Origin: Myxococcota bacterium
Lineage (GTDB): Bacteria; Myxococcota_A; Polyangia; HGW-17; JAJRWW01
Direction: 5' to 3'
DNA length: 5,251 nt
NCBI GenBank assembly: GCA_024276595.1
Contig: JAJRWW010000026.1
Coordinates: forward strand, 1 to 5,251
The position numbers and the translations under genes were made by a program. This document shows positions 1 to 4,820 of this stretch, piece by piece; the first letter of the stretch is position 1, and each line of letters opens with the position of its first letter. Under the pieces are notes generated by a model that was not told where the DNA came from, did no database searches, and worked only from the letters and a program-made list of their open reading frames with translations.

Positions 1-432
1 GGGCAGACGTCGGATCTCACGCGCCGGGGACGATCCCTCCTGGCCGCGGTGGCTCGGGCCCGCCCGTCCCTAGCCAGGGGCTTCTTCTTCCCCAGGGAGG
101 TCTTCACTCGGCTGAAGCGGGTGGGGAGCCCCGACCGCTACTGGCGCCACCTCATGGGGCTGTATGAAAAGGACATCAGACGGTTGCACCGGCGACATGG
201 GGACTGGACCGGTGTCGTCTTCGAGTCGCTCACCGTGACCAGCCCCATCGCCTGGGTTCGCCCGGGCCAGGTGCACAACCGCATCGGGTACTTTCGCACG
301 CGGTTTGCACGGCTGCGCTATCGCCTGGGGGGCAGGCGGTACTCCATCTTCCTGCACACCCTGATCACCTGGCAGGGGCGCTGGTACGTGACGCACCTGC
401 GCGCGCCTCCACGGCGCCGAAGACAGCGCTGA
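1..432 (+). CDS. Hypothetical protein, C-terminal part (5' end outside window)
   Basis: The frame is open from the first base of the window to a TGA at 430-432, giving 143 visible residues. A GTG at 49 could be a start, but the frame upstream is open with similar composition and there is no clear Shine-Dalgarno sequence, so I treat the gene as running in from the left. I do not recognise a named family. The visible part has an aromatic/basic segment (FFFPREVF) and an amphipathic stretch ending LYEKDIRRLHRRHGDW. A strand-rich block follows (FESLTV, AWVRPGQVHNRIGYF, RLRYRL, YSIFLHTLITW) and closes with GRWYVTHL. Alternating strands ending in a W-x-x-G-x-W-Y-V-x-H-L motif resemble the end of NTF2-like/SnoaL-type folds, but this is only a fold-level impression. 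The last residues (RAPPRRRRQR) are very basic. Two hairpins follow shortly after the stop. The function is unknown. I am confident that it codes and not confident in any role. Confidence 0.7.
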   Translation, partial: GQTSDLTRRGRSLLAAVARARPSLARGFFFPREVFTRLKRVGSPDRYWRHLMGLYEKDIRRLHRRHGDWTGVVFESLTVTSPIAWVRPGQVHNRIGYFRTRFARLRYRLGGRRYSIFLHTLITWQGRWYVTHLRAPPRRRRQR

Positions 433-447
433 GGGCTCAGCGTCGCC

Positions 448-477
448 CCACTCACGCACCGAGAGCAGCGTGGGTGG
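448..477 (+). terminator. Hairpin behind the hypothetical gene, possible terminator without U-tract
   Basis: Bases 448-457 (CCACTCACGC) pair with 468-477 (GCGTGGGTGG). The stem has 10 base pairs including one G-T wobble, around a 10-base loop at 458-467. It begins 16 bases after the TGA of the upstream gene, where a transcript end is expected. No T-run follows, so it is not a classical intrinsic terminator. It could be a U-less terminator, a 3'-end-protecting structure or part of a Rho-dependent end. Confidence 0.35.
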
Positions 478-495
478 ATCCTGGCCGGGGAAGCC

Positions 496-530
496 CAGGC
501 CAGCAGGCTTGCAGCCTGCCCGGCGGCCTG
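496..530 (+). terminator. Second, nested hairpin behind the hypothetical gene
   Basis: The inner stem is GCAGGCT (503-509) with AGCCTGC (513-519), a perfect 7 base pairs around a 3-base loop. The outer stem is CAGGCC (496-501) with GGCCTG (525-530), a perfect 6 base pairs, separated from the inner stem by a 1-base and a 5-base bulge. It lies 18 bases after the first hairpin and has no T-run. Together the two look like a structured transcript end, but the sequence alone cannot separate termination from RNA protection. Confidence 0.25.
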
Positions 531-571
531 TCCTGGTGCCCATCCGGGCGCACAGCGGTCGCTCCTCGGGC

Positions 572-600
572 TCGTTGCGTGCGGGCGGCTGATCTACTAT
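572..600 (+). promoter_or_regulatory. Weak candidate promoter for the thiolase gene
   Basis: TACTAT at 595-600 matches the sigma-70 -10 consensus at four of six positions, including the key first two bases and the last, and it sits in a small AT-richer patch. The -35 side is poor: TTGCGT at 575-580 is only 14 bases away, and the hexamer at the ideal 17-base spacing (572-577) is a bad match. A start near 607 would give a leader of about 155 bases before the thiolase ATG. The evidence is positional and weak. Confidence 0.2.
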
Positions 601-609
601 CCTGCCATG

Positions 610-638
610 GGCTCGCGGACCGCTGCCCCTTGCGAGCC
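610..638 (+). other. Hairpin in the putative thiolase leader
   Basis: GGCTCGC at 610-616 and GCGAGCC at 632-638 form a perfect 7-base-pair stem, extendable by a G-T wobble (617/631), around a 13-15-base loop. It lies just downstream of the -10-like TACTAT and could fold near the 5' end of the thiolase mRNA or act as a DNA palindrome for a regulator. No known riboswitch motif is recognised in it. Confidence 0.25.
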
Positions 639-747
639 GAGCTGAGGCCCTGGCCGGGCTCCTGGCCAAGAGCTGGCTGGCCGACATCCTGGCAGCGAAG
701 AGAGCCGACCTTCCGGCAGTGCAACGAGCGGCCCTGACGGCACCCCC

Positions 748-755
748 AAAGGAGG
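748..755 (+). promoter_or_regulatory. Shine-Dalgarno sequence of the thiolase gene
   Basis: AAAGGAGG ends 6 bases before the ATG at 762. It is a near-perfect anti-16S match at good spacing and fixes the thiolase start. Confidence 0.85.
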
Positions 756-761
756 AACCCC

Positions 762-1952
762 ATGAGCAAGGAACCCATCGCAATCTTGGGAGCGGCACGA
801 ACCGCCATCGGCACCTTCGGGGGCATGTTCAAGTCGGTGCCCGCCAGCGAGCTGGGGGTGGTGGCCGCGAAGGCGGCCCTGGAGAGGGCGGAGGTGAGCC
901 CCGAGTCCCTGGGGGACGTCATCGTGGGCCATTGCATGATGCGCTCGGACGAGATCAACATCGCCCGGGTCATCTCCTTGCAGGCCGGAGCTCCGGTGGA
1001 GGTGCCCGCCATGACAATTCAGCGCCAGTGTGCCTCCGGGATGCAGGCGCTGGTTTCGGGGATGCAGCAGATCTGGCTGGGCGAGCACGACGTGGTCCTC
1101 GCCGGCGGGGTGGAGAACATGAGCCGTGTGCCCTATGCTCTCAAGGACCATCGTTTCGGCGGGCGAATGGGAAACGGAGAGATCACAGACATGCTCACCG
1201 AGGCACTGACCGACCCCCTCGGGCATTTCCACATGGGCATCACCGCGGAGAACCTGGCCGAGGAGTTTGGGATCACCCGACAGGATCAGGACGAGCTGGC
1301 GCTCACCTCGCAGACCCGGGCCATCGAGGCCATGGACGCCGGGCTGTTTCGGGACGAGATTGCCCCGGTGGAGGTTCCCACCCGCCGGGGGAAGCCGCCG
1401 GTGGTGGCGGACACGGATGAGCACCCCCGCCGGGACACGACCCTGGAGTCCCTGGCCCGGTTGAGGCCCGCCTTCAAGAAGGACGGTACGGTCACCGCCG
1501 GCAACTCCTCGGGGATCAACGACGGCGCGGCCATGATGGTCATTGCATCGGCCCGGTGGGCGGAGCGCCAGGGAAAGGAGCCCCTGGCGTGGATAGTGGA
1601 TCACCAGGTGGCAGGGGTGGAGCCTGAGCGCATGGGGTTTGGCCCGGTGCCCGCCGTGCGGGCGCTGCTGGAGAGAAGATCCCTCTCCCTGAAGGATGTG
1701 GACCTGATCGAGCTGAACGAGGCATTCGCCGCCCAGTACCTGGCCTGCGAGAAGGGGTTGGGGCTCGACCGGGAGGTGACCAATGTTCTCGGCAGCGGTA
1801 TCGCCCTGGGTCATCCGGTGGGAGCCACTGGGTGCCGGATCGCCATCACCCTGGTTCACCAGATGCGGCGCAGGGGCGCTCGGCGGGGGATCGCCACTCT
1901 CTGTGTGGGTGGTGGCATGGGCAAGGCTCTGCTCATCGAGCGCGGCCGATGA
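762..1952 (+). CDS. Acetyl-CoA C-acetyltransferase / 3-ketoacyl-CoA thiolase
   Basis: This complete 396-residue protein is the normal length for the thiolase superfamily and starts at an ATG behind a strong AAAGGAGG. Thiolases carry out Claisen condensation of two acyl-CoAs, or the reverse CoA-dependent cleavage of 3-ketoacyl-CoA, in the cytoplasm. The N-terminal domain begins IAILGAARTAIGTFGG and carries the nucleophilic cysteine in QCASGMQA (Cys90). GGVENMSRVPY (about 115-125) and HMGITAEN (157-164) resemble the AtoB/PhaA-type biosynthetic enzymes more than FadA. The C-terminal domain has NEAFAAQ (Asn319), GHPVGATG (His351) and CVGGGMG (Cys381, the proton-transfer cysteine), so every catalytic position is present. 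One difference is NVLGSGIALGHP where NxxGGAIALGHP is usual. Roles could include acetoacetyl-CoA formation, polyhydroxyalkanoate synthesis or beta-oxidation. No neighbouring acyl-CoA dehydrogenase, hydratase or transferase decides between them. The next gene starts 51 bases downstream and may be co-transcribed. Confidence 0.96.
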   Translation: MSKEPIAILGAARTAIGTFGGMFKSVPASELGVVAAKAALERAEVSPESLGDVIVGHCMMRSDEINIARVISLQAGAPVEVPAMTIQRQCASGMQALVSGMQQIWLGEHDVVLAGGVENMSRVPYALKDHRFGGRMGNGEITDMLTEALTDPLGHFHMGITAENLAEEFGITRQDQDELALTSQTRAIEAMDAGLFRDEIAPVEVPTRRGKPPVVADTDEHPRRDTTLESLARLRPAFKKDGTVTAGNSSGINDGAAMMVIASARWAERQGKEPLAWIVDHQVAGVEPERMGFGPVPAVRALLERRSLSLKDVDLIELNEAFAAQYLACEKGLGLDREVTNVLGSGIALGHPVGATGCRIAITLVHQMRRRGARRGIATLCVGGGMGKALLIERGR

Positions 1953-1992
1953 GGCCATGGGGTCGAGGAGCCCGCCTCTGGCGGCCCAAGAA

Positions 1993-2000
1993 GGGAGTGA
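1993..2000 (+). promoter_or_regulatory. Shine-Dalgarno sequence of the first YbjQ gene
   Basis: GGGAGTGA at 1993-2000 places GGAG (1994-1997) 6 bases before the ATG at 2004. It supports that start over other in-frame candidates. Confidence 0.7.
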
Positions 2001-2003
2001 CAT

Positions 2004-2342
2004 ATGGGTAGTGATCGGCTTGTGGTGGTAACCACGGAGTCGGTGCCTGGCCACCGGATAGTGGAGGTGTTGGGCCTGGTGCGGGGCAACACCATCAGGG
2101 CCAGGCACCTGGGTCGGGACATCATGGCAGGGCTCAAGTCCATGGTCGGCGGCGAGATCAAGAGCTACACGGAGCTGCTCACCAGGGCCCGTGAGGAGGC
2201 CCTGGAGCGCATGCTCGAGGAGGCCGAGCAGATGGGCGCCACCGCAGTGGTGAACCTTCGGTTCACCACTGCCTCGGTCATGCAGGGCGCGGCGGAGCTG
2301 TTTGCCTACGGCACGGCCGTGCGCACCGAGCCGGGGCAGTGA
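2004..2342 (+). CDS. ybjQ: YbjQ / UPF0145 family protein (soluble)
   Basis: This 112-residue protein matches the YbjQ (PF01906, formerly DUF74) family in length and in order of motifs. It has VVVTTESVPGHRIVEVLGLVRGNT near the N-terminus, then GRDIMAGLKSMVGGEIKSY (about 37-55). The helix AREEALERMLEEAEQMGA (about 62-79) follows, then AVVNLRF and the C-terminal strand FAYGTAV (100-106). E. coli YbjQ has the same layout (VGG, a K/R-A-R-E-x-A helix, G-A-x-A-V-V, G-T-A-V). Solved family members are small ring-forming oligomers. The family is often labelled heavy-metal-binding, but no biochemical role is firmly assigned, and this protein has no cysteines or obvious metal cluster. There is no signal peptide or membrane segment, so it should be cytoplasmic. 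Its TGA overlaps the next start by 4 bases (GTGA), which suggests translational coupling to the membrane-anchored paralogue that follows. Confidence 0.92.
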   Translation: MGSDRLVVVTTESVPGHRIVEVLGLVRGNTIRARHLGRDIMAGLKSMVGGEIKSYTELLTRAREEALERMLEEAEQMGATAVVNLRFTTASVMQGAAELFAYGTAVRTEPGQ

Positions 2343-2803
2343 CGGAGATCGTTCTCATTCTGGCTGGCGTGATGGTCGGGATCCCGGCGGGGATCATCGT
2401 CTTGGTGGCGCTGCAGGGCTGGCTTCGGGATCGTGGCCGCCGTCGGCATGTGACCAGAGAGCTGGCTCGAAGGGATGTGCTGCTGGTGAGCACCACCCGC
2501 CTGCTGGAGCCGGACCCTGCCCGCAGGCCCAGGGTCGTGGCTGCCACGGTAGTACGGTGTCTCGATGACGCCCGTCACGCCCTGGCCATCTTCCGCACAC
2601 GCCTGGGTGGGGAGATCCCATCTCTGACCCGCATGACCCTCCTGGCCAGAGATGAGGCCACCCTGCGCCTCCAGCGAAGAGCCAGGGCCCAGGGGCTCGA
2701 CGCGGTCCTCAACATCCGCTACGAGACCAGCCACGTGCTCCCCACCACCGTTGAGGTGTTTGCCTACGGCACCGCGGTGGCGCTCAGGCGAGAGGGGGAG
2801 TAG
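2339..2803 (+). CDS. Membrane-anchored YbjQ-like protein
   Basis: This 154-residue protein starts at a GTG that overlaps the preceding stop by 4 bases. Residues 4-26 are a hydrophobic helix (IVLILAGVMVGIPAGIIVLV and following) and are directly followed by WLRDRGRRRH. By the positive-inside rule this gives a single-pass anchor with the rest of the protein in the cytoplasm. Residues about 47-150 align end to end with the preceding YbjQ protein: LLVSTTR with VVVTTES, LGGEIPSLT with VGGEIKSYT, ARDEATLRLQRRARAQGLDAVLNIRYET with the matching helix and strand, and FAYGTAV (141-147) in both. The region between is more diverged. The arrangement suggests a tandem duplication in which one copy gained an anchor, and a possible mixed ring held at the inner membrane; both are inferences. 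Its Shine-Dalgarno is weak (CGGGG), consistent with coupling. The stop is TAG, at the position expected for the end of the family domain. Confidence 0.87.
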   Translation: MTEIVLILAGVMVGIPAGIIVLVALQGWLRDRGRRRHVTRELARRDVLLVSTTRLLEPDPARRPRVVAATVVRCLDDARHALAIFRTRLGGEIPSLTRMTLLARDEATLRLQRRARAQGLDAVLNIRYETSHVLPTTVEVFAYGTAVALRREGE

Positions 2804-2817
2804 CTGCTTGACTCGAT

Positions 2818-2969
2818 GGGCAACCGCCATGCTGTGATCTGCCCCCTTGCGGCGTCGCCGCGAGTGGTCATATTGAATTGCGTTGCCGTGTGGCGACGTT
2901 CGCGCTAAGGTTCTCTTATCCCCTTGTGGCTTTGGTTGGTTGGGAATCTAGACCTGGGGGCGGTTGCCC
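2818..2969 (+). other. Inverted-repeat-bounded candidate structured RNA or leader
   Basis: GGGCAACCGCC (2818-2828) is perfectly complementary to GGCGGTTGCCC (2959-2969), giving an 11-base-pair closing stem around 130 bases. Inside are two more hairpins. TTGCGGC (2847-2853) pairs with GTCGCGA-like bases 2857-2863 through seven pairs, one of them a wobble, around a 3-base loop. GCGTTGCC (2880-2887) pairs with GGCGACGT (2892-2899) through eight pairs, two of them wobbles, around a GTGT loop. The segments between stems are noticeably AT-richer than the flanking genes, and GC-rich stems with AT-richer linkers are typical of structured RNA. The region sits between the YbjQ pair and the Tex-like gene and ends 16 bases before the GTG at 2986, so it could be a 5' leader, a small RNA or a DNA palindrome array. 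I do not recognise any named riboswitch, tRNA, SRP or tmRNA motif. Strand is uncertain because the stems exist on both strands. Confidence 0.3.
2883..2911 (+). promoter_or_regulatory. Candidate sigma-70-type promoter for the Tex-like gene
   Basis: TTGCCG (2883-2888) and TAAGGT (2906-2911) are separated by 17 bases, with four and three matches to the -35 and -10 consensus. The region is AT-richer than its surroundings and lies upstream of the GTG at 2986. Transcription would begin near 2918 and give a leader of roughly 70 bases. The -35 overlaps the hairpin at 2880-2899, so this promoter and the longer structured-RNA reading compete as explanations. Both are tentative. Confidence 0.25.
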
Positions 2970-2985
2970 TCTCACCGATAAAACA

Positions 2986-3564
2986 GTGAATCTGGAACAG
3001 TATATAGAGAGAAGCAGGATCCTGGACCTGTCTTTGGTGCCGAGCAAGCACCGGGGAGAGCTCTTGCGGCTCCTGGAGGAGGGCGTCCAGCTCCCGGAGC
3101 TGGTGCGGGATCACCGACACCTGGTGGACAAGCTGCCGAGGGCGCAGCTCCGGCGCCTTTTCGAAGCGCGCGTGGAGTGGCGCGCTCGCCAGCGAGCTCG
3201 GGACAGGTTGGAGGAGACCCTGGGGCGCTGTGGCCTCCCCTCGCCTCCCCAGGCGGTCAAGGACCGAGCCCTGGTGCCCCACAAGGTGGACGCCGTGGAG
3301 CGGGCCGTGCGAATCTGCTCCAGGGACGACTTCGACGACGAGGACGCCTGGGCCGAGGGGCTCGTGGCGTTGCTCGACGTGTGGAGTGGCGCCGTGAACC
3401 TCACCCTGCGCAGGGGGAGCATCAAGGTGAGGCTCGACCCGAAGCACCCGGACGCGAGAGCCTTCGAGGAGCTTGCCCTGCGCACCGAGACCCTGTCGGA
3501 CCTGTCGGCCCATCGCTGGCAGGCGATCCGAAGGGGGATCAGGGCCGGAGCCCTCGCCGTGTAG
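2986..3564 (+). CDS. Tex-like protein, N-terminal segment ended by in-frame TAG
   Basis: This segment has 192 residues from the GTG at 2986 to the TAG at 3562-3564. The frame is open further upstream to a TTG at 2878, but that part covers the structured, AT-richer region. The family-like N-terminus begins at NLEQYIERSRILDL, so I prefer 2986 although no good Shine-Dalgarno precedes it. Residues about 15-80 resemble the Tex (YhgF) N-terminal helical domain: LLRLLEEGVQLPELVRDHR, then a Q-L-R-R-L-x-E helix and a long R/E-rich helix. The usual LYLPYKPKRRTRA-type segment is not recognisable. The last part, SAHRWQAIRRGIRAGALAV, corresponds to the Tex segment with the pattern S-H-R-x-L-A-x-x-R-G-x-x-x-G-x-L-x-V, and the TAG falls directly after it. 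The same frame continues past the stop with the next part of Tex, so this is most likely the front half of one gene rather than a complete protein. Confidence 0.75.
   Translation: MNLEQYIERSRILDLSLVPSKHRGELLRLLEEGVQLPELVRDHRHLVDKLPRAQLRRLFEARVEWRARQRARDRLEETLGRCGLPSPPQAVKDRALVPHKVDAVERAVRICSRDDFDDEDAWAEGLVALLDVWSGAVNLTLRRGSIKVRLDPKHPDARAFEELALRTETLSDLSAHRWQAIRRGIRAGALAV
3562..3564 (+). other. In-frame amber (TAG) codon splitting the Tex-like gene
   Basis: The TAG is codon 193 counted from the GTG at 2986. The identical frame is open for 399 sense and stop codons beyond it, to the TGA at 4759-4761, and homology to Tex continues across it: RAGALAV before, IDPPLSAIKGHL after. No frameshift is needed, and one base change would restore a protein of about 591 residues. 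The base after the codon is A (TAGATC), not a known favourable readthrough context. Confidence 0.8.
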
Positions 3565-3606
3565 ATCGATCCACCCCTGTCGGCCATCAAGGGGCACCTG
3601 TCCGGT

Positions 3607-4761
3607 GTGCTCGGGCGGCTGGGGTCTGGGGCCATGGAGCGCGGGGTGGACGCTATTGTGGACGAGATGGTGCTTTCTGTGCTCGACGGCTACCTCCGCG
3701 GCATCCTGGACCAGCGCGCCGAGAGTGAGGCGGTTCGCAACGCAGTGGCGCAGTATCAGAAGCTCTTGACCTCGGCTCCACTGGCTGCGGGGCGCATCGG
3801 TGCCCTGGCCGTGAGTGGGGACGGCGCCAGCCTGGGTGCCATAGTTTGCACCGAGGGGGACATTCCAGAGCTTCAGGACGTGATATCCACGGCAGAGGAG
3901 GGCTGGGTGGAGCGGCTGAAGGCCCTGTTCGAGGTGGCCGGGGTGGAGCAGATTGCCATCCCCGTGTCCTCCCCGGCCGAAGAGGTTCACAAGCGGGCTC
4001 GTGCCGCCCTACAGGAGCTGTACGAGCTGCTCCCGGTGCGTGTGTCTGCCCTGGCGGAGGCCCGGGCCCAGCTAGTGGATCCGCCCCTCTCTCTGCCGGT
4101 GGAGGTGGCCTCCGCCCTGGTGATCGCCAGGCGGGCGCTACAGCCGGCAGACGCGTGGGAGCAGGTGGACCCAGTGACCATAGGGTTGGCAGACTACCAG
4201 AACGACCTGGACGACGAGCGGCTCAGGGAGGCCCTGCTGGAGGCTCTGGGCCTGTTTCAGCTAGACCGGGCCAGCGGTGCTTTCAAGCCCCCGCCACCAC
4301 GTCCCTCCGCCAGGGCGGCCGCCTCCTCCGGGCGGCTCAACCCGCTGGTGAAGTCCCTGGCGGACCTCCGCCCGGGCATGGTGCTAGATGGGATCATCAC
4401 CAACATTACGCGCTTTGGCGCCTTCGTGAACATCGGGCTCTCAGAGGAGGGGATGATCCACATCTCCGAGCTGAGCCTGGACTACGTTCAGACTCCCTCT
4501 GACGTGGTCTCCATCGGGGACAGGGTGCAGCCGCGGGTGCTGGACGTGGAGCCCAGCAAGCGACGCATCGCCCTCTCCCTCAAGCCGGTCCCCGCAGGGC
4601 CGTCCATGGAGCGGCCCCGAGAGTCCGGTGGCCGAAACGTACCCCTGGACACCCGGATCCGCCGGGGAGACTCGGGTGGGGGGTTTCGGCGCCGGGGAGG
4701 ATCTCGGGTGGGCCGCAACCAGGCGCTGGAGCAGCTCGAGAACCTGTTCAAGAAGGAGTGA
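3607..4761 (+). CDS. Tex-like protein, C-terminal segment: degenerate YqgF-like region plus S1 domain
   Basis: The frame is open from 3565, directly after the TAG. Possible restarts are GTG 3607 (AAGGGG at 3589-3594, rather far upstream) and ATG 3634. Numbering from 3607 gives 384 residues. Residues about 40-60 (SEAVRNAVAQYQKLLTSAP) match the Tex helix before its YqgF/RNase H-like domain. Residues about 64-215 follow that domain: QIAIPV, LVIARRALQPADAWEQVDP and VTIGLADYQNDL match Tex IARRLQDPLAELVKIDP and SIGVGQYQHDV. The DPG-type, GNGTASRE and EAGASVYSAS motifs are lost, so nuclease chemistry is unlikely. The helix-hairpin-helix region is absent and replaced by a Pro/Ala/Ser linker (about 226-245). 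Residues 254-327 are a canonical S1 RNA-binding domain (PGMVLDGIITNITRFGAFVNIG, HISELS, VLDVEPSKRRIALSLK). Residues 331-370 form a Gly/Arg tail with RGG-like repeats, ending QALEQLENLFKKE. It probably binds RNA and may act in transcription or translation, as Tex does. Confidence 0.82.
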   Translation: MLGRLGSGAMERGVDAIVDEMVLSVLDGYLRGILDQRAESEAVRNAVAQYQKLLTSAPLAAGRIGALAVSGDGASLGAIVCTEGDIPELQDVISTAEEGWVERLKALFEVAGVEQIAIPVSSPAEEVHKRARAALQELYELLPVRVSALAEARAQLVDPPLSLPVEVASALVIARRALQPADAWEQVDPVTIGLADYQNDLDDERLREALLEALGLFQLDRASGAFKPPPPRPSARAAASSGRLNPLVKSLADLRPGMVLDGIITNITRFGAFVNIGLSEEGMIHISELSLDYVQTPSDVVSIGDRVQPRVLDVEPSKRRIALSLKPVPAGPSMERPRESGGRNVPLDTRIRRGDSGGGFRRRGGSRVGRNQALEQLENLFKKE

Positions 4762-4795
4762 GAAGGCACACTGGCGTCCGGCGCGAAGGGGACTG

Positions 4796-4820
4796 GCTGA
4801 GCCGGCGCGGCCAGCTCAGC
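4796..4820. terminator. Hairpin between convergent genes, possible bidirectional terminator
   Basis: GCTGAGC (4796-4802) and GCTCAGC (4814-4820) form a perfect 7-base-pair stem with an 11-base loop. It lies 34 bases after the Tex-like stop, and the stop codon of the dipeptidase on the opposite strand (4816-4818) is inside the right arm. An alternative inner stem, GCCG/CGGC (4801-4804/4808-4811), competes with it. There is no T-run on either side. A shared terminator is plausible from position, but the sequence evidence is modest. Confidence 0.3.

Larger units (their letters stand above)
433..761. other. Intergenic region between hypothetical gene and thiolase
   Basis: This 329-base stretch has no convincing gene. 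The open frames across it on both strands have compositions typical of chance frames in GC-rich DNA (rich in R, P, G, S, W or C) and no good ribosome binding site. It holds two hairpins behind the upstream stop (448-477 and 496-530), a weak promoter-like element (572-600), a leader hairpin (610-638) and the thiolase ribosome binding site (748-755). CTGGCC occurs at 650-655, 662-667 and 677-682, with a related CTGGCA at 689-694. TGGCC at 651-655 and GGCCA at 664-668 form an inverted repeat with an 8-base spacer, which could be an operator. In DNA this GC-rich, that could also be chance. Confidence 0.6.

Noticed and set aside
49..432. Complete small gene starting at GTG 49
   Set aside because: The frame is open to the window edge with similar coding character, there is no clear Shine-Dalgarno sequence before the GTG, and the visible part looks like the end of a longer protein.
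474..737. Plus-strand open frame of 87 codons in the first intergenic region
   Set aside because: It has low-complexity R/P/W/C/S-rich composition, no good ribosome binding site and no family resemblance, and it crosses several hairpins.
597..2108. Long minus-strand open frame (503 codons) opposite the thiolase and the start of ybjQ
   Set aside because: Its translation is rich in H, G, P, Q and L with no recognisable domain, and it lies opposite a clear thiolase. Long antisense frames are normal in genes with G/C-rich third positions.
2818..2969. Small transposable element (MITE) with 11-base terminal inverted repeats
   Set aside because: The flanking bases on the two sides show no target-site duplication, there is only one copy in the window, and the interior hairpins fit a structured RNA better. 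A genome-wide copy count would be needed to revisit this.
2878..2985. N-terminal extension of the Tex-like protein starting at TTG 2878
   Set aside because: The extra 36 residues (starting RCRVATFALRF) do not resemble Tex, have a different base composition and overlap the hairpins and promoter-like elements.
3562..3564. Genome-wide reassignment of TAG to an amino acid
   Set aside because: The second YbjQ gene ends in TAG at 2801-2803 exactly where its domain should end, and reading through would add about 34 residues of non-family sequence up to a TAA. TAG therefore appears to act as a normal stop here, leaving only site-specific explanations.
2905..3990. Minus-strand open frame (361 codons) spanning the amber codon of the Tex-like gene
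   Set aside because: The composition is His/Gly/Gln/Pro-rich and without domains, while the plus strand carries Tex-like sequence on both sides of the stop. It was considered as an alternative explanation for the TAG and dropped.
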